Below are positions 5,901 to 7,961 of a DNA stretch of 7,961 bases, one piece after another. Position 1 is the first letter of the stretch, and every line of letters starts with the position of its first letter. A program made the translations under genes and the position numbers. The notes under the pieces are model-generated. The model did not search any database. It saw only the letters and a list, made by a program, of their open reading frames with translations, and was not told the origin of the DNA. The DNA comes from JANOQP01 sp044227705 (GTDB lineage: Bacteria > Bacteroidota > Bacteroidia > Chitinophagales > Saprospiraceae), in the NCBI GenBank assembly GCA_044227705.1, contig JBGAWE010000211.1:1-7961 (forward strand), given 5' to 3'.

Positions 5901-7069
5901 CAGCCGCGCGGCAGGCCGTAGGCGGTCGGGAAGACGGCGTAGGTCTTCACCTTTCCGCCCACCAGTTTCGTCTCGAAAGTGCCGAAGATGTTGATCGGCT
6001 GGCCGTTCGGGCCGGGGTAGCTGGCCTTCGCCGTCTTGAGGCTCGAGCAGTCGTCGGTCACGACGATGTCGGGCAGGTCATAGTCGGCGATGCACGAGAA
6101 GGATTCTGTCGAAATGGTCAAGTCTGCCGGGCAGGCGAAGCTCGGCCCGTGCGTGTCGAGCACCTTGATGACTTGGATGTGCGTGCGGGGGTTGTTTTGT
6201 CCGGTCGGGTAGCACCAGTCGTAGCCGGTCCACGTCCGCAGGATTTTGTAGGAACCGGCGCAAATCGGGAAGAGTTGGTCGGTGTAGTTCACGTTCAGTT
6301 CGCAGAAACCGCTCTCGGGCCAGAGCGGCACGAGGTCGATGGTCGGGATGCCAACGTGCGAGGGGTCGATGTCGCCGTCGGCGCAGTCGATGGTGATGTC
6401 CGCCGGGAAGTCGATGTCGGTGACGTGCTTGCGGTCGTAGTAGAGCCACTGCACTTTGGAGTTGAAGTTGCCGCTGGCGTCGGTCGCCACCCACGTCCGC
6501 TTGATATAGGCGGAGATGCTTCCGTAGCCGTTGATGTAGCTCTGGCAGTCGAGGTCGACCAACTCATCCGAGAAGGTGAGGGTGTAGGAGCCGCAGTTCT
6601 CGTTGACCGTCGGGTAGGCGCCCACCACGCCATAGGCATAGAGGAAGTCGGGCGACATGTCCGGCCAGTTGCAGTACTGGTGGACGTCGACGGTCGTGAT
6701 TTGCGGCGGCAGCTTGTCCTCGACGAGCGCGTTCGACCAGCAGGAGTTGCCGGTGTTCGTGTCGAGCACCTTGACCACCAGAGTCTGCCCAATGTTGGCC
6801 GCCGTGACGACCGGGCTGCCCGGGATCGGGTTGTTTGTCCCCTGCTGGTAGACGATCACCTGCAGTTGCGGCCCGTTGCACGAGCCTGGCTGCAGCACCA
6901 TCTGCGGGGTGATGGCGACGGCGCAATCCTCGTCGAGCGAAATTTGCACCAAGTTGTTGCACGCGAGCGTGCATTGGGCGGCGGCCTCCCGCGAGCCGAG
7001 GAACATCATCCCCAGCAGCGCGAGCATCCAAGCCAGCCCGGACGGAAAAATCGAGTTTGACCTTTTCAT
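2957..7069 (-). CDS. Giant T9SS-secreted multidomain surface protein (HYR-like repeats, dockerin, cohesin)
   Basis: A 1370-residue exported protein, numbered from ATG 7069. Residues 1-31 are a Sec signal peptide (MKRSNS, a hydrophobic core, then AAA before Gln32); there is no lipobox. Residues 33 to about 965 hold roughly eight Cys-rich beta-sandwich units resembling HYR/Ig-like domains. Six carry a [VI]xDxxxP boundary motif (near 117, 303, 413, 522, 710, 855), and KILRTW recurs at 275 and 660. An EF-hand-like DLNGDGTMET loop lies at 783-792. A CarboxypepD_reg/Cna-B-like domain (968-1029) leads into two dockerin-like loops: first D1029/N1031/D1040, second D1064/N1066/N1068/D1075. A cohesin-like domain (about 1150-1275) follows. 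Residues 1284-1370 are a type A T9SS sorting domain (YQNEPNP at 1289, final strand MVVVN). The protein probably crosses the outer membrane through T9SS with CTD removal; an adhesive or scaffold role is inferred. No enzymatic domain is evident. The ATG at 7069 is preferred over a TTG at 7084 because the signal peptide begins there. Confidence 0.87.
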   Translation of the reverse strand: MKRSNSIFPSGLAWMLALLGMMFLGSREAAAQCTLACNNLVQISLDEDCAVAITPQMVLQPGSCNGPQLQVIVYQQGTNNPIPGSPVVTAANIGQTLVVKVLDTNTGNSCWSNALVEDKLPPQITTVDVHQYCNWPDMSPDFLYAYGVVGAYPTVNENCGSYTLTFSDELVDLDCQSYINGYGSISAYIKRTWVATDASGNFNSKVQWLYYDRKHVTDIDFPADITIDCADGDIDPSHVGIPTIDLVPLWPESGFCELNVNYTDQLFPICAGSYKILRTWTGYDWCYPTGQNNPRTHIQVIKVLDTHGPSFACPADLTISTESFSCIADYDLPDIVVTDDCSSLKTAKASYPGPNGQPINIFGTFETKLVGGKVKTYAVFPTAYGLPRGWTQVTYAITDDCGNTSTCYFTVHVEDLVAPVAVCREFTQIGLGTDGMALVPASTFDEGSYDNCAQVWFKARRMDANTCQNTDYFHEKVKFCCSDLKDTVMVVLRVYDINPGLGDVSLDAFEGHFNDCMVLVYIDDKIKPVCNAPANVTTTCDAFDPTLWLYGNPSAVDNCCVDGITTVVSYAQFDTTCLKGTITRTFTAKDCSGNTSRCTQYIKVNYVDDYQIQWPNDVELTACNGSMDFGAPKIFNENCELIAISHDDKVFTLVPDACFKILRTWQIINWCTFDPNKSFTTVQNPTNTNIGAYTYNDSQNGFIYVQIIKIHDNVKPTVLNCPSSVVEFCDFTDNDPAQFNTSDTWDAVHSQHDLCEGKPDLNVEATDDCSTNQLDIRYTMFLDLNGDGTMETIVNSQNNSLGFDTKYDDNGTKRTARVIRWGSTNFELPYGLHKIKWFVADGCGNETTCEYSFIIKDCKKPTVVCLNGLSANLMNTATPTVTLWASDFVNYALDNCTPSGQLVYYIRRSGTGTGLPTTTSVTYNCDETGTQTVEVWAKDKAGNADFCETYLLVQDNMGVCPNSAGGSGSVAGFITTEDVEGVESAEVNIKGSNPALPPTGLFKMTSATGAYNFNALPVDPTYTLSAKKDVNPLNGVSTFDLVKMSKHILNVAPFTSPYDWIAGDINHNGQVTTFDVVELRKLILGIYTDFPQNDSWRFVDKSFQFTTAAPLTEPFPETVKVSNANDFIAIKIGDLTHDAVPNNLVQAGDRNAVGSLVFDAKDRDVKAGDEFTVDFTAEEIVSGYQFTMAFDGLELEYVFPGQGMAMENFNTLRTAEGVLSTSFNGTEKGQFSVKFRATADGKLSKMLSVSSRLTAAEAYNLAGENLDVAFRFDSENGATVVNSLGFELYQNEPNPVKNETAIRFHLPEAATATLTLTDVEGRTLKTVKGDFAKGYNAINLNRSDLPASGVVFYQLETPAGSATKRMVVVN

Positions 7070-7105
7070 AAAACGTGTAACCAATTTTGTGATGAAATAA
7101 TTTAG
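7067..7105 (-). promoter_or_regulatory. AT-rich promoter region of the giant surface-protein gene
   Basis: A roughly 35-bp AT-rich island directly upstream of ATG 7069 stands out in very GC-rich surroundings, as a promoter would. No good TAnnTTTG is present; TAAATTAT on the minus strand just below 7105 is the closest. The position is plausible but the element itself is not identified. Confidence 0.2.
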
Positions 7106-7162
7106 TTCGTGAGCACGGCCCGGCTGGCCCCGAGGTCAGGGGGGAAGCGGGCAGTTTTTCTT

Positions 7163-7202
7163 CAAAGACCGGCGCTGGGGGCGCGCGCCGGAGGTGTCTT
7201 TT
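7163..7202. other. GC-rich bulged hairpin
   Basis: AAAGAC (7164-7169) pairs with GTCTTT (7196-7201), and CGGCGC (7170-7175) pairs with GCGCCG (7185-7190). The loop is 9 nt and a one-sided bulge lies at 7191-7195. It abuts the large heptamer hairpin. On the minus strand it is followed by TTTGAAGAAAAAC, too weak a U-run to call a terminator, so it may be part of the surface gene's leader. Confidence 0.45.
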
Positions 7203-7339
7203 GATTGACGATTGATGATTAAATGATTGATGGTTGTTGATGTGGAAGTCTGGTTGCCGAGGGTCGGTGGCGCGGCCACTTCAGGCCTCGGCCGTCCACG
7301 TCGACAATCATCAATCATGCAATCATGCAATCATCAATC
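7203..7339. repeat. Nested 137-nt hairpin made of degenerate ATGATTG heptamers
   Basis: The outer arms 7203-7246 and 7295-7339 are inverted copies, with 38 identities in 45 aligned columns by hand alignment. Most differences are transitions that remain G-U or A-C pairs. The outer parts of both arms are degenerate tandem heptamers: GATTGAT-like units on the left, CAATCAT-like units on the right. Inside, GCCGAGG (7256-7262) pairs with CCTCGGC (7286-7292), and GTGGC (7267-7271) with GCCAC (7275-7279) around a 3-nt loop, so all three stems nest into one rod. No coding potential or flanking target-site duplication was seen. It could be a palindromic intergenic repeat family, a MITE-like remnant or a structured leader RNA. 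Confidence 0.75.
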
Positions 7340-7351
7340 CGACGGCTCCGC

Positions 7352-7392
7352 CAACCCCATGCCCGGCGGGAAAACCGACCGGACATGGGTTG
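7352..7392. other. Long imperfect hairpin with GAAAA loop
   Basis: CAACCC + ATG (7352-7361, with C7358 bulged) pairs with CATGGGTTG (7384-7392). CCGG (7363-7366) then pairs with CCGG (7379-7382), and CGG (7367-7369) with CCG (7375-7377), closing a GAAAA loop. This makes about 16 bp with small bulges. No U-run follows on either strand, so it is not an ordinary terminator. Its role is unknown; it lies 13 nt from the heptamer hairpin. Confidence 0.5.
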
Positions 7393-7517
7393 AGGAGGGG
7401 CTTTTCCTGAAAATTCGATTGGAAAACCGTTGGCAGAGGCCGTTCAAAAGGGAGACGCCAGTCAAGCTGGCCGTCCGGTTTCCAGGAAAGCTAAAAGAGA
7501 GGGGGGAGGGGATTGTG

Positions 7518-7537
7518 CGGCTGTCTTTCGTCAGCCG
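7518..7537 (-). other. Short hairpin downstream of the response-regulator gene
   Basis: CGGCTG (7518-7523) pairs with CAGCCG (7532-7537) around an 8-nt loop, starting 14 nt past the stop at 7552. On the minus strand a C/T-rich tract rather than a U-run follows. It could be a weak terminator or a 3'-end stabilising structure. Confidence 0.3.
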
Positions 7538-7551
7538 TTGGCCGTAGGCCG

Positions 7552-7961
7552 TCAAACAAGGTGGTTCTCGTAGGCCATCCGAATGAGGCTGGCCGAGGTG
7601 CTGACACCGAGCTTTCGCATGATGTTCTTCCGGTGGACGCTGACGGTCTGGTCGCTGATGTAGAGCTGCTCGCCGATGTCCTTGTTGTTGAGTGCCTGCG
7701 AGATGTACTTCAGGATTTCGACCTCGCGCTTCGTGAGCGAGTGCTTCTTGGCGAAGCGGTCGCCGTAGTCCTTCGCGTTGAGGCTCTCGGAGGGCTTCCG
7801 TTCGGTTGGCGTCACGCCTCGGCCGAGGAAAGTCTCGCCCGCCGCCACCTCTGAAAGCGCACGGAGGAACTCGAGCCGGTCGGTCGATTTGAGCAGATAC
7901 CCGTCGATGCCGAGCTTGAAGGCGGCCTTGACAATTTTCGGGTCATCGTAAGTAGTCGCCA
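7552..7961 (-). CDS. NarL/FixJ (LuxR-type) response regulator, 5' end outside the window
   Basis: The last 135 residues of a two-component response regulator, with the N-terminus cut off by the window edge. Visible residues 1-38 are the end of a receiver domain: the switch Thr lies in ATTYDD (2-3) and the conserved Lys in DGYLLKS (Lys24), followed by the helix ending EVAAGETFLG. The phosphoacceptor Asp is not in view. A linker leads to a LuxR-type helix-turn-helix at 75-135: LTKREVEIL (75-83), then the recognition helix within DQTVSVHRKNIMRKLG (103-118). It probably binds DNA as a phosphorylation-induced dimer. The reading frame continues to the edge without a stop, so the short form starting at GTG 7848 is not the true gene. 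The cognate kinase and targets are not visible. It is same-strand with the surface-protein gene but separated by about 480 bp of structured DNA, so it is probably not in one operon with it. Confidence 0.9.
   Translation of the reverse strand, partial: ATTYDDPKIVKAAFKLGIDGYLLKSTDRLEFLRALSEVAAGETFLGRGVTPTERKPSESLNAKDYGDRFAKKHSLTKREVEILKYISQALNNKDIGEQLYISDQTVSVHRKNIMRKLGVSTSASLIRMAYENHLV

Larger units (their letters stand above)
7070..7551. other. Gene-free intergenic region rich in stem-loops
   Basis: About 480 bp lie between the response-regulator stop and the surface-protein start. No ORF here has credible composition; the plus-strand frame 7227-7547 shows no domain and crosses the hairpins. 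It contains, in plus order, the AT-rich region, a GC-rich bulged hairpin (7163-7202), a 137-nt nested hairpin (7203-7339), a further long hairpin (7352-7392), a pyrimidine-rich tract on the minus strand (7491-7512) and a short hairpin after the regulator gene (7518-7537). Confidence 0.8.

Noticed and set aside
6964..6984. Possible lipoprotein signal, because Cys33 follows the signal peptide
   Set aside because: The preceding residues are Ala-Ala-Ala-Gln, not a lipobox (Leu-Ala/Ser-Gly/Ala-Cys), and a T9SS tail already explains export.
3632..7060. A 1142-codon open frame on the plus strand antisense to the giant surface-protein gene
   Set aside because: Its translation is a low-complexity Val/Arg/Asp/Glu-rich string with no domain or signal. 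It is the expected shadow of a GC-rich, strongly codon-biased gene whose minus-strand product has a signal peptide, ordered domains and a T9SS tail.
7070..7084. Alternative TTG start of the giant protein, adding five residues
   Set aside because: The ATG at 7069 gives a standard signal peptide beginning Met-Lys-Arg, and the extra residues have no support.
7203..7339. Heptamer repeats considered as a CRISPR array
   Set aside because: The units are 7 bp with no spacers, arranged as an inverted pair rather than direct 25-40 bp repeats, and no cas gene is nearby.
7227..7547. A 106-codon plus-strand frame in the gene-free region
   Set aside because: It crosses the nested hairpin, has no recognisable domain and its composition does not resemble the neighbouring genes.

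Overview
The window most likely comes from a GC-rich member of the Bacteroidota, probably class Saprospiria (Lewinella/Haliscomenobacter-like). Three things support this: a type IX secretion (T9SS) sorting domain at the end of a very large exported protein; in that same protein, dockerin-like repeats of the 'LNGVSTFDLV...SKHIL' type beside a cohesin-like domain; and a DUF5606-type protein preceded by a perfect TAnnTTTG, the -7 element of Bacteroidota promoters. The placement is by recognition only, since no search was run.

Layout. (1) 16-1086, minus: a class 1 isoprenoid-biosynthesis-type enzyme with two Asp-rich motifs. (2) 1087-1379: a divergent intergenic region with a 14-bp direct repeat, a terminator-like hairpin and a promoter. 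(3) 1380-2639, plus: a DUF5606-type protein followed after 45 nt by a family 2 glycosyltransferase, probably one operon ending at a strong terminator that reads on both strands. (4) 2702-2956: a small terminator-bounded cassette holding a possible 30-residue gene on the minus strand. (5) 2957-7069, minus: a 1370-residue exported multidomain protein with signal peptide, about eight Cys-rich HYR/Ig-like units, a CarboxypepD_reg/Cna-B-like domain, paired dockerin-like repeats, a cohesin-like domain and a T9SS type A tail. (6) 7070-7551: a gene-free stretch packed with predicted stem-loops, including a 137-nt nested hairpin built of ATGATTG-like heptamers. (7) 7552-7961, minus: the 3' part of a NarL/LuxR-type response regulator running off the window edge.

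No single pathway links these genes. The glycosyltransferase and the isoprenoid enzyme could both serve lipid-linked or envelope chemistry, and the giant protein is a cell-surface or secreted product, but functional coupling is not shown. I see no defence system, CRISPR array, transposase, tRNA or rRNA. The most unusual parts are non-coding: the nested heptamer hairpin and the small cassette between two related terminators.
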